Source: Candidatus Heimdallarchaeota archaeon (GTDB lineage Archaea; Asgardarchaeota; Heimdallarchaeia; Hodarchaeales; Hodarchaeaceae). From it: a stretch of DNA of 64,000 nt. A program made the position numbers and the translations under genes. Under the pieces are notes generated by a model. That model was not told where the DNA came from. It was given only the letters and a program-made list of their open reading frames with translations, and searched no databases. The DNA lies in assembly GCA_020353515.1 (NCBI GenBank), contig CP070695.1, forward strand, positions 839,369 through 903,368, read 5' to 3'. Below, piece after piece: positions 35,330 to 43,577 of this stretch (its first letter is position 1; the number at the start of each line of letters is the position of its first letter).

Positions 35330-37621
35330 TTAAGTTGTTGTAGCCATAGTAATTTCGATATCATCAATGATAGTCTGAGCTTGTGAAATCCAGTTATTTG
35401 CGACTGATTCAGGGATATGTTTAGAGTTTTGTGCTTGAATATGATTTATAAATGCCTGCATGATATTTCCACATGCTTTGAGCATATTGTTGGCTCGTCG
35501 ATTTCTGCCTTCAAGAATGTACTCTAGTGCTTGCTCTTTTTTCTTAGTTGCACTCTCCATTTTCGAAAGTAGACTTTTCTTAATCCCTTTGTGGATGGTT
35601 GAATCACTGATCGAATCTATCAGCTCTTGAAGTTCAAGATTGATATATCTGGCCATACTCTCCTTTGTGACTCGGACATTAAGTCCTCCTATATCACTAT
35701 CACTTGCACTTGAATCAGTTTGGCTTATAGCTATAGCTATGAATTGATAGAGTGCAGTCTCCATGCTTTGCCAATCGTTTGGAACCTCAATGCAGAGTTC
35801 AACACCACCATAGGATCCAGGATTCAATGTAATATATGTCTCATCGAGGCTTGACCAATCTGGTTGAATTACTGTGGGATTGGCACGATAAGCTCCGTTG
35901 AAATCGATGTAAACCAAAGAAAGGTCAAAAGTTTCTAGAACATTTCCAAGATTTGTCACTTCAATAGAATAAACTCCAGTTCCACCAGGATCAGTGACAT
36001 CTGTGCTGGGTACTACTTGAATATCGACCTCATAAAAGGGTAATATGTGGACTTTAGCTGAATCACTATCAGTTGCTTCTAGATCGTATAATGGTGCCTG
36101 TTGGCTGGTAGCTGTGACGGTGAACGGATAATCGCCAGGTGACGTAGACCAGTGTCTATAAGGTTCGATAGAAAGCTGAACACTGGCTGATCCATAGGCA
36201 GTTACTGCGACTTCTGATGATAATATACACGTCCATGTACTTGGTAGCCCTGAATGCAAAAGGCTAAACGTATCTCCAACGTTTCCTCTGTTGATAACAA
36301 CTATATCATAGATACCGGTGTCTCCAGGAATGATTTCCTGATAGGTGGGAGTAACGATTAAATCAACGCCAAATTTCTTGACAAATACATCGACATCAAC
36401 AACTCCAACGGTACCAGGGTGAACACCTAAGTATAGTCCATCTGTAAGCCAACTCATATCAAGCGTGTAGAGTGTGATCGTTGGGTCTCCAGTAAGCCAG
36501 TCTATCCAACTGTTGAAATCTAATTTCAGTTTAAATGCTAGCTTAAATATACTGAAATAGTACCTGAAGTCTGATAACTCTATTCTTGCATAATCGGTTG
36601 TAGTATCGTAATCATCTGCATGCACGGTAAAAGGTATTTTCTGATTCGGCGCTGTCCATGTGAGGGTGGCTCCGTTAGTAGCATCTCCACTAGTACTAAA
36701 CTTGGCTGTGATCTTGTCAGAACAAAGTTGTGGTTCAACAACTAGCTTCAACGCCATTATCCATACATCCAACAGTGTATATTCGAATGATGGTATGGGG
36801 AAGTAATTTCCAGGGCCCAAAGGAGTGGTAAAACTCCTACGCCAATTAAGGTTTGGTCCAAAATACCAAGAATTTTCTTCCCAGCCTACAATAGGTAACC
36901 ATATACCTGCTGCAACTTCAATATTCGTTTGGAATACTAAATAGAATTCATCAAAGTCTGGTTTGTCAAGAGGGGTCAGTGTCGCGTAACATTCGTAGTC
37001 GTGTTCAACAGTCATCTGTTCTGGGTATTCAAGTGTGATTCTAACTGGAAGTCTTATCCCAGCACCAATATTTAGATTGATATAAACTCTGCAATAACCT
37101 TTCATAACCACAATGTCCGCAGAAACATCGAGAATTTTCCAACGAAATGCAACTAATTGATAGGTAAATCCTAACAGAACATCCTGTTCCAGTAATGCGT
37201 CTTGAGTTGCTGGAATCCAATCGGTAGATTCCTCTGTTGAAGTAGGTGTTTCCACCAATAATGATTGATCTGCTGTATCCTCTCCAAGTTGTAGAGTTGA
37301 AGTCTCCATGACCATTGTTTCTTTGATTACGTCCATGGTGCCATTATGATAATCAATAATTAGCATTGTAGTTCCATTTTCATAATCAATGTATTCTGTT
37401 GAAGCTATGGATTCTGTTGATGGAGTTCCATCATTTAAGAAAGTGGCTTGTGACATAAGTATCTTTGCTGCCTGTTCGGGTGTGTCAAAGGCGGATGATT
37501 GGTCTATGGGGTTAGTATTTACCTGAGACGCCATGTTCATGAGTGAAAAAGCGACAACAAAAAGCAAAATGATCGAAACAAAGATTTTCTTGGTGTTTCT
37601 GTCTAACCCAATTTTTTTCAT
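35330..37621 (-). CDS. Large secreted beta-domain protein with signal peptide
   Basis: The 763-residue product begins with an N-terminal signal or anchor (residues 14-33, IFVSIILLFVVAFSLMNMA). There follow a Thr/Ser-rich stretch, a large beta domain to about residue 425, two beta-sandwich domains of the NEW3/CARDB type (about 425-525 and 530-640, both with GDTG or GGTG and NRGNV or NLGNV), and a helical C-terminus of about 110 residues. It is probably exported and cell-surface-associated, perhaps binding carbohydrate or protein. GGAGG lies before the ATG. An inverted repeat sits upstream. Confidence 0.7.
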   Translation of the reverse strand: MKKIGLDRNTKKIFVSIILLFVVAFSLMNMASQVNTNPIDQSSAFDTPEQAAKILMSQATFLNDGTPSTESIASTEYIDYENGTTMLIIDYHNGTMDVIKETMVMETSTLQLGEDTADQSLLVETPTSTEESTDWIPATQDALLEQDVLLGFTYQLVAFRWKILDVSADIVVMKGYCRVYINLNIGAGIRLPVRITLEYPEQMTVEHDYECYATLTPLDKPDFDEFYLVFQTNIEVAAGIWLPIVGWEENSWYFGPNLNWRRSFTTPLGPGNYFPIPSFEYTLLDVWIMALKLVVEPQLCSDKITAKFSTSGDATNGATLTWTAPNQKIPFTVHADDYDTTTDYARIELSDFRYYFSIFKLAFKLKLDFNSWIDWLTGDPTITLYTLDMSWLTDGLYLGVHPGTVGVVDVDVFVKKFGVDLIVTPTYQEIIPGDTGIYDIVVINRGNVGDTFSLLHSGLPSTWTCILSSEVAVTAYGSASVQLSIEPYRHWSTSPGDYPFTVTATSQQAPLYDLEATDSDSAKVHILPFYEVDIQVVPSTDVTDPGGTGVYSIEVTNLGNVLETFDLSLVYIDFNGAYRANPTVIQPDWSSLDETYITLNPGSYGGVELCIEVPNDWQSMETALYQFIAIAISQTDSSASDSDIGGLNVRVTKESMARYINLELQELIDSISDSTIHKGIKKSLLSKMESATKKKEQALEYILEGRNRRANNMLKACGNIMQAFINHIQAQNSKHIPESVANNWISQAQTIIDDIEITMATTT

Positions 37622-38282
37622 GTCTTTAGTTCCTCCATCTTATTTCCTGAATAGCCAGCTACTACATTATTTTTTCATAGCTGGTATTCTAATGTTTAAA
37701 AACAGTGTATATCTTGAGGATAAGTATGATAATTCCCGTATTGATGTCTACTCTGTTCCTCACTTAAAAATAGGAATATAATTGAAAATAATTCAGATTG
37801 ATTATCTTGAATTAAAAATTTCGTGGTTTAGACGATCCCCTTATATCTCTGGTTTATTTGTTTTTAAACAAGGGTATACGGTGTTTTGTTTTAATTTAAA
37901 AATTTATCTAGGCATACTAATGCACCTATTTTATGACAATGAAACTAGCTTCTTGTTTTAGGAATTCCTGATTTAAAATCATTAAAAAACCGTTTTGTCG
38001 AGCTTGTTCATATTTTTCGTATTATTCGGCAAAAATCAACATTCGTTTTGCAATAAGTGTGGGGGAGATAATTGTGGGGCAGGTCGGGCTCTTCGATCTA
38101 ATCCCTCATACTCTGGTTCCTGTGATTTGTCACGAATGAGAAGTACAATCAAAACACGTACTACCAAAAATTTCGACTGTAAATGTCATCTACCAAGTAT
38201 CAATATCAATAAAAGTCCCCTGTAAGGTGAATAGATAAGAACAGAATCCAGGTGAATAGAAACTAACATCTATAGTGCCTTT
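37622..38282. other. Non-coding stretch next to the secreted-protein gene
   Basis: The 661 bases hold no convincing gene. The right part has short open frames on both strands (a plus frame at 37995-38225 and a minus frame of about 40 codons near 38045-38170), neither with a good start or family match. The rest is AT-rich. It lies between the secreted protein and gene relics and may be decayed sequence. Confidence 0.4.
37649..37689 (-). promoter_or_regulatory. Inverted repeat upstream of the secreted-protein gene
   Basis: GAATAGCCAGCT (37649-37660) and AGCTGGTATTC (37679-37689) are near-complementary arms with one unpaired base and an 18-base spacer, 28 to 68 bases before the ATG at 37621. 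They could be an operator or a leader hairpin. Confidence 0.4.
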
Positions 38283-38732
38283 TCAGGGCGACCGGTCTTC
38301 TCTAGTTGGATAATTATGAGTCGCAATATGAGTTGTAACTTCCTCCTCGGCTCTAGCAGCTCCACCTGTTGTGTGAAGGGTGGGATCGTTATCGACCCAA
38401 ATATCCCAGTAACCATAATCCCAATGTTTCCATTGATTAACCAGAGGAAAAGAATAAGCAAAATGATGTTGGACTGAATAAAAGCCAGATTCCAGCTGAC
38501 CCAGGACATTAGTGGTTACTAAAGGTAAAATAAACCACCCAAATGGACGTGAATGATTTTCATCAAGGGTTTTTCCTCCAATTGTAACATTAATGGGATA
38601 AATGATGTGCTCACACAATTCTACTATGAATTTCCTATCAGTATCTGGATCCTCAAGCCACAAAATACTAATTTTATCTCCTTGATGAAATGTCACATTA
38701 GCAAGGTCCCAATACCATGATTGCGTGTTATT
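38283..38732 (-). pseudogene. Truncated relic of an unknown protein
   Basis: The frame is open from 38732 to the stop at 38283, about 150 codons, with protein-like sequence on both sides of a GTG at 38696 (SWYWDLANVTFHQGD). There is no ATG at the proper beginning and an in-frame TAA sits just before 38732. The body is rich in Trp and aromatic residues (WKHWDYGYWDIWVDND), like an extracellular beta domain. It lies 31 bases downstream of the HTH gene. A real gene starting at GTG 38696 is the alternative. Confidence 0.4.
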
Positions 38733-38763
38733 TTAGAACAAACTGAAAAAAAAAAATGAGTTG

Positions 38764-39387
38764 CTACTGAATTGGAGGGAATATATCTCCCAGACGCGAT
38801 GATAACATGAAAGTAATAACACTATTTAGATTGATGCTATCTATCCCTGCAGGTGGCTCTCTATGCTCCTCGAAGAATTTCCTCTGGAATTTTATAAACT
38901 CCTTTACAAATAAATGCCCAGTTTCTGTACTAAACAAAAATATGGTAAAAATATTTGAATCCTCTTTGATTGAAGGATTTTGAAAATACTGAAGTTGACT
39001 GTTAACTAAGTGATCATAAACGGTCTTCAAGATTTCACGGAACGCGATAAGAATATTTTGCATACGAAAGATTGCTTTTTCTTTTTCTTCACCTGATAAT
39101 TGATCAATAGTCTCATCTGTAATCAAAGTATCTAAGCTAATAATTTCGGGGTTCAAGGCCCAATATTTTACCTGTAAATTTCCTTTTGCCTCAGTTTTGG
39201 AAACATACACCAAGTTTGCTTCCAGCAATTTTTCTAAGTTTCGAGTAATGGTTGACAGATTCTTTTTTGTAATTTTGGCTAATTGTCCTGCCGTCAACTC
39301 GGAATAAAAGACTAAATACATTGAAATTTGGCTAATTGTTGGATTATCAAATAATTCGAGTATTTTTGAGATATGTGAAGTGGACAT
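38764..39387 (-). CDS. Winged-helix transcriptional regulator
   Basis: The 207-residue protein opens with a winged helix-turn-helix (SKILELFDNPTISQISMYLV, then ELTAGQLAKITKKNLSTITRNL as the recognition region), of the ArsR/MarR type, followed by a helical sensor or dimer domain. ATG 39387 was chosen because AAGGAG precedes it by eight bases; TTG 39429 would extend the protein by 14 residues over the TATA box region. It is divergent from the OPT transporter gene, and a perfect palindrome lies between. It likely controls the transporter and itself. Confidence 0.8.
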   Translation of the reverse strand: MSTSHISKILELFDNPTISQISMYLVFYSELTAGQLAKITKKNLSTITRNLEKLLEANLVYVSKTEAKGNLQVKYWALNPEIISLDTLITDETIDQLSGEEKEKAIFRMQNILIAFREILKTVYDHLVNSQLQYFQNPSIKEDSNIFTIFLFSTETGHLFVKEFIKFQRKFFEEHREPPAGIDSINLNSVITFMLSSRLGDIFPPIQ

Positions 39388-39431
39388 GTTATCACTCCTT
39401 GGATTATTACTCGATTTGAATGAATGCAAAA

Positions 39432-39444
39432 GGTATATAAATAG
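39432..39444 (-). promoter_or_regulatory. TATA box of the HTH regulator gene
   Basis: Read leftward, CTATTTATATACC at 39432-39444 is a TATA box about 50 bases before ATG 39387. It abuts the palindrome at 39450. Confidence 0.5.
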
Positions 39445-39449
39445 CTAGC

Positions 39450-39467
39450 GCTTGCATTTATGCAAGC
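39450..39467. promoter_or_regulatory. Palindromic operator between HTH regulator and OPT transporter
   Basis: GCTTGCAT (39450-39457) and ATGCAAGC (39460-39467) form a perfect eight-base palindrome with a two-base spacer. It lies in the divergent intergenic region, right next to the TATA box of the regulator and some 65 bases before the OPT start. It is the natural site for the HTH dimer. Confidence 0.55.
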
Positions 39468-39531
39468 ACTTGCGAGAGTATAACTGATAAAAATTTGTAT
39501 GTTTTAATCATTTAAAAGGAATGAAGAAGAG

Positions 39532-41463
39532 ATGGAACAGGAATATCAGACAAAAATGGTTGAAATTGCACAAACTCAAGAGTTTTCTAAGAGAATTGTC
39601 ATTATTGGTATCTTAGTAGGTTTAATGATGAATTGGTTAACGCTATATTTGAATGTTGTTCTTGGCCTCATGTCTGTTGGTATTTCCGCTTTTGTTGTCC
39701 TCCTATTTACTAAAATTCTTCTTAGAGAAAAAGCAACCTCACAAAACCTATCTTTAGTGTCAATAGCTTATGGGGCTACAAGCTCAGCAGAAGCTAGTAT
39801 AGGCTTGCTATTTCTCATATGGTTATATAACAACGCCTCCTCATTCGGATTTGAAAATTTTAATCCTCCAGGTTGGCTTTTACCTAGTTCAACAGTCATC
39901 TCAAATAGAATTGTGTTAACAAATGAATGGATTGTCCCTTTACTTGTCCATTATTTCCTCATGCTTATCCCTGGAATTTCTGGATTAATTCTTGGAATCT
40001 ATTTAGCTCCAAAATTCATAAATAATGAGGAAGAATATCCTTTCCCAGGTATCATTCAACGTGTGAAAACAGTTGAAGTGTTAGTAACTAATCAAACCTC
40101 AAAGATAAATTTATTCAAACGATTCGGTTTTTTGGGCTTTTTCGTAGCTTTAATCACTCTATTTTACCCTGTAATAGATTTTTCAAATACTAATACTGGT
40201 TTAGTATTCGGTATAATGCTTGGAACGATCGGAGTTACAATGTTTTCTGTAGGATTCGTGATTAATAACCCTAAAATATCAGTACCAGCAGGAATATCAT
40301 CTCTTGTGCTATACACAGTTGTAACTCCACTCATAATTAATATCGCTGACTTCAAAGATCAAATAATACAAGGTAACTTTACTAATGACTTTTTTGGTCT
40401 ATATTCATATCTATTACAGCATAAATACCTATCCTTCCTGATTGGATTCATTATCTCTGCATCAATCATTTCTCCTTTCGTATTTTCTCAGATTAAAAAA
40501 ATAATAATAAAATTAAGGAAGAAAAATCAAACATTTGGAGTTACACCATCCTCAGACATATCTTCAGAAAATAAAGCGGAATTTGAAGAGAATGAACAAA
40601 CTAAAGGAGTAAATGAAGGAAGTAATCCAGCACAAATAACCAAAAATTCATCATATTTTCAGAATATCACTAGTTCAATTGGCAAGAGAGAGCTGATAAT
40701 TTTCATATCTTATATCACGGTGTTGATTATATCAACATTATTCATTGTTACACTCAATATTCTTCCTTCTACGGATTTCATCTTAGTTCTCCTACTCCTT
40801 ATGTGGATTATGATTTTAGGATCGTTTATTCAGGGTTATATCACAGTATCAACCATTGCTAAAGCATCAGCTGCTGCAACTATACCTTTTATATTTGACA
40901 ATATACCGCTTTTCCTTGTTGGGGCCAGGGGTTTGACTCCATATATTGCTACTCCGAAAGCTGAAGTAGGAGAAACAATTGGTATGGTTTCTACTTTGAA
41001 ATTTGGCCAACAAATGAAAATAAGTCAGAAAAACACTGTATTGGCTTTTCTAGCTGGTTATATTGTTGCTGTTTTAGCTACTCCGTTTTTTACATTATTT
41101 CTATGGAAAGCATTAGGAATTGGAAATGTGAATTTTCCCGCTCCTGCCTTTCCGATTTTTCTTGCTTTGATTGGGCCATTTGCAGCTGGAGCACTTGATG
41201 TTTTCTTAAAAATCTCTGAAATGATATTCGGAGGAATCTTAGCATTGTTTTTCCCTACAATTGGATTATCAGTTGCAATAGGAATGTTTTTTCCTCCCCA
41301 TATGGCGATATGTCTCAGTTTAGGCGGAATAACGGCATTTATCGCAGAGAAAAGGAAAGGAAAGGAATGGATGAAAGATAAAGGACAAATAATAGCTACT
41401 GCTATTTCTGTAGGAGCAACTTTAACAGTACCAATCTTAATTCTCTTAAATTTATTAACATAA
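39532..41463 (+). CDS. Oligopeptide transporter (OPT) family permease
   Basis: The 643-residue protein has about 14 to 16 hydrophobic helices and the OPT-type motif EEEYPFPGIIQRVKTVEVL near residue 165, with a charged cytoplasmic loop at about 325-380. OPT permeases import peptides or metal chelates with protons. AAAGGAATG lies upstream of the ATG. It is flanked by the HTH regulator and the ribbon-helix-helix gene, which begins just after its stop. Substrate unknown. Confidence 0.75.
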   Translation: MEQEYQTKMVEIAQTQEFSKRIVIIGILVGLMMNWLTLYLNVVLGLMSVGISAFVVLLFTKILLREKATSQNLSLVSIAYGATSSAEASIGLLFLIWLYNNASSFGFENFNPPGWLLPSSTVISNRIVLTNEWIVPLLVHYFLMLIPGISGLILGIYLAPKFINNEEEYPFPGIIQRVKTVEVLVTNQTSKINLFKRFGFLGFFVALITLFYPVIDFSNTNTGLVFGIMLGTIGVTMFSVGFVINNPKISVPAGISSLVLYTVVTPLIINIADFKDQIIQGNFTNDFFGLYSYLLQHKYLSFLIGFIISASIISPFVFSQIKKIIIKLRKKNQTFGVTPSSDISSENKAEFEENEQTKGVNEGSNPAQITKNSSYFQNITSSIGKRELIIFISYITVLIISTLFIVTLNILPSTDFILVLLLLMWIMILGSFIQGYITVSTIAKASAAATIPFIFDNIPLFLVGARGLTPYIATPKAEVGETIGMVSTLKFGQQMKISQKNTVLAFLAGYIVAVLATPFFTLFLWKALGIGNVNFPAPAFPIFLALIGPFAAGALDVFLKISEMIFGGILALFFPTIGLSVAIGMFFPPHMAICLSLGGITAFIAEKRKGKEWMKDKGQIIATAISVGATLTVPILILLNLLT

Positions 41464-41502
41464 TTGAAGATTATTCAAGAAATAGAAAAAAAGGTGTTAA
41501 AA

Positions 41503-41937
41503 ATGACCAAAAACCCTAAAAATCGAGTTTTATTAGAGTTAAATCCTGAAATGAGGGCAAAAATTGATGTGTTAATTGAAAAAGGACTGTATCCAAACAG
41601 CTCAGATTTCCTTAACAAAGCTATAAAATCCCAACTTAAGCTCCATGATGCGACTTTTCAAGAGTTAGACATAGAAAGGGATTTAGTAATTGGATTAGCC
41701 AATTATTCAGCCAAGGAATTAGAAACAATTACTGCTAAAGGAAAAAAACTTGAGATCAAAGTCTTGGGCGGACTCAAATTTTCTGAAGATGTCACACCAG
41801 CATTAGTGGACCAATCAATTGCAAAGATAAATCTTGCAGGGATTCTCAAAGCACCTGAAAAGGTAAAAACTGTTCTAAATGAAAAAAGGTATACTCTCTT
41901 GGGTCATAAGTATTCAGAATTCAAAAGGTTTGAATAG
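41503..41937 (+). CDS. Ribbon-helix-helix regulator with extra C-terminal domain
   Basis: The 144-residue protein starts with a ribbon-helix-helix domain (NRVLLELNPEMRAKIDVLIE, residues about 7-50), of the CopG/NikR kind. A second domain of about 75 residues (LANYSAKELETITAKGKKLE) follows, of unknown family. ATG 41503 is preceded by AGGTG; a TTG at 41464, directly after the OPT stop, is the alternative. It is co-directional with the OPT transporter and may regulate it, possibly in response to a ligand. Confidence 0.65.
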   Translation: MTKNPKNRVLLELNPEMRAKIDVLIEKGLYPNSSDFLNKAIKSQLKLHDATFQELDIERDLVIGLANYSAKELETITAKGKKLEIKVLGGLKFSEDVTPALVDQSIAKINLAGILKAPEKVKTVLNEKRYTLLGHKYSEFKRFE

Positions 41938-41989
41938 TCAAGATGATAAATAAGAGGGATTACTTGGAAGTATATCACAGATGGTTCTT

Positions 41990-43441
41990 TTACGCAATCA
42001 TTGAGGACCAAGGATATCGTTTACTAATCTCTTGAAGTAAGCGATTAACCTTTCGTTCTTCAAAGGTCTCTCGATAGCATAAACATATTACTAATCCACC
42101 ACGAGTTCTTTTAAATCTTTGATACATTGTTTTCACTGTATTGACGACATCATAAACTATCATTAGATTTGCTTGAGGGATATCAATATCACGTTCCCCT
42201 ACAGCAGTCATGACTAACACAGCTTTTGCTTCTTCTCTCTTGAATTTGTTTAGCACCTCTATTTTGTTTCTGACTTGCCCAGTAATTAGGAATGAGGCAA
42301 TTCCCCTCTTCTCTGTTTCCTCTTGTAAACAACTAGCAGTGTCTAAAAATGAGCATAAGACGACAGTTTTAGAATTAGGTGGTTGTTTTTTAATAAGATC
42401 ATGTACCGCCTTGATCTTCGTCGTTTTTTCAGGTAAAGCCTTAATAAGTTCCTTAGTTACTCCAAATTTCTTCAGTCTATACAGAAATCTCCTAAATTTT
42501 TTTGGTTGCATTGCTGTACAGTATTTACGTATTAATAATAACCCATGATATTTTTGATTATCCCCTGATTCAGACTCCAACATACCAGACACTAGAGCTA
42601 ATTGTGATGAAGGAATCGCCTCAAGGAGTGTTGGTTTCTCTTCCAAGGTTTCATCTATAATTTTTTGACGTAAATTTTTTATCGCTTGATCTATCAGGTC
42701 CAAAATAGTCTTCAATTCAGGACTCACATCAATCTGTAGTCGTTGAATGAAAGTGTTCTGGATATAATCTTGTATATCCGTCTGTGCTAAGAGTGAGTCC
42801 ATTCGAATAATATGAAGTCCAGGAATACTATTATTCAGAGTGACAATCTCTTGCTGAATTTCTATTGTTTCTTTCCTAAAATCAAAGAATATGTGATCAT
42901 CACGGATTGTGCCAGTCATTCCAACAATCCAAGCTTTTGATTGTACAAAATAGGGGATAAGGGTGTTATAAGGATAAATTAATAAACGAGAATCTCCGTG
43001 TCGTCGAACTATTTTATCTATTTCATTAATAATTACTACGTCGAATATAGGTTTTGTTATGAATTTCTTGAAGGCATTTGAGAATGTTTGTGGAGTGGAT
43101 GCGACTATTCGAGCGTTTTCAAGAATTTTTTTTCTGAGGAAACTTGGTGTTCTACTTGAAAAAGCTTGAAAATCAGATTCTCGAAATCCCCCATATTCTT
43201 CCTTGAAGTAATGAATTGTTTCAGAAAAGCTCAGAGTTGAATGTAATAGAAGAAGTACTCTTTGTTTAGGAAGAAGATCCTTGATAAGCAAATAAGTGAG
43301 AACACGTTTTCCCAATCCAGTGTCAACTTCGGCTATTGTGTGGTATCCTCGAAGCCAATTTTCTTTAAGTATAGAAAGAATCTTTTCTTGATATTGTCTT
43401 TGTTGAATTACACTTCTTTCTGTCGAATGATGGTTTACCAA
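41990..43441 (-). CDS. Hef/FANCM-like SF2 helicase with degenerate motifs
   Basis: The 483-residue protein has the layout of Hef-type SF2 helicases, with QRQYQEKIL before motif I and an insert between the two RecA lobes. Yet the motifs are altered: motif I DTGLGKR has Arg in place of Thr, motif II reads NEID instead of DEAH, motif III is GMTGT, and motif VI is QRFKRTRGG. The motif I Lys is kept. It may be a weak or inactive helicase. It shows no nuclease domain. The gene is alone and divergent from the TrmB gene. Confidence 0.7.
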   Translation of the reverse strand: MVNHHSTERSVIQQRQYQEKILSILKENWLRGYHTIAEVDTGLGKRVLTYLLIKDLLPKQRVLLLLHSTLSFSETIHYFKEEYGGFRESDFQAFSSRTPSFLRKKILENARIVASTPQTFSNAFKKFITKPIFDVVIINEIDKIVRRHGDSRLLIYPYNTLIPYFVQSKAWIVGMTGTIRDDHIFFDFRKETIEIQQEIVTLNNSIPGLHIIRMDSLLAQTDIQDYIQNTFIQRLQIDVSPELKTILDLIDQAIKNLRQKIIDETLEEKPTLLEAIPSSQLALVSGMLESESGDNQKYHGLLLIRKYCTAMQPKKFRRFLYRLKKFGVTKELIKALPEKTTKIKAVHDLIKKQPPNSKTVVLCSFLDTASCLQEETEKRGIASFLITGQVRNKIEVLNKFKREEAKAVLVMTAVGERDIDIPQANLMIVYDVVNTVKTMYQRFKRTRGGLVICLCYRETFEERKVNRLLQEISKRYPWSSMIA

Positions 43442-43577
43442 GGCAAATTAATTAAGAACCAATGTTATTATAAACATACAAGCTTGTGTAAAAATTTTTG
43501 ACACCTTTTTAAAACTGAAGTTCATTTATGAAAATATGTAATTATAGGTTAAAATTAGATTTAAATGTGTGATAATT

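Noticed and set aside
38040..38110. GC-richer patch resembling a tRNA T-arm (GGGCTCTTCGATCTAATCCC)
   Set aside because: No acceptor stem, D-arm or anticodon loop could be folded around it.
37995..38225. Short rightward open frame with a Cys-rich piece (FCNKCGGDNCGAG) in the noncoding stretch
   Set aside because: No good start or match, an equally plausible frame runs on the other strand, and the region looks like decayed sequence.
38270..38509. Alternative leftward frame of 79 codons inside the relic
   Set aside because: Shorter than the in-phase relic frame and of poor composition.
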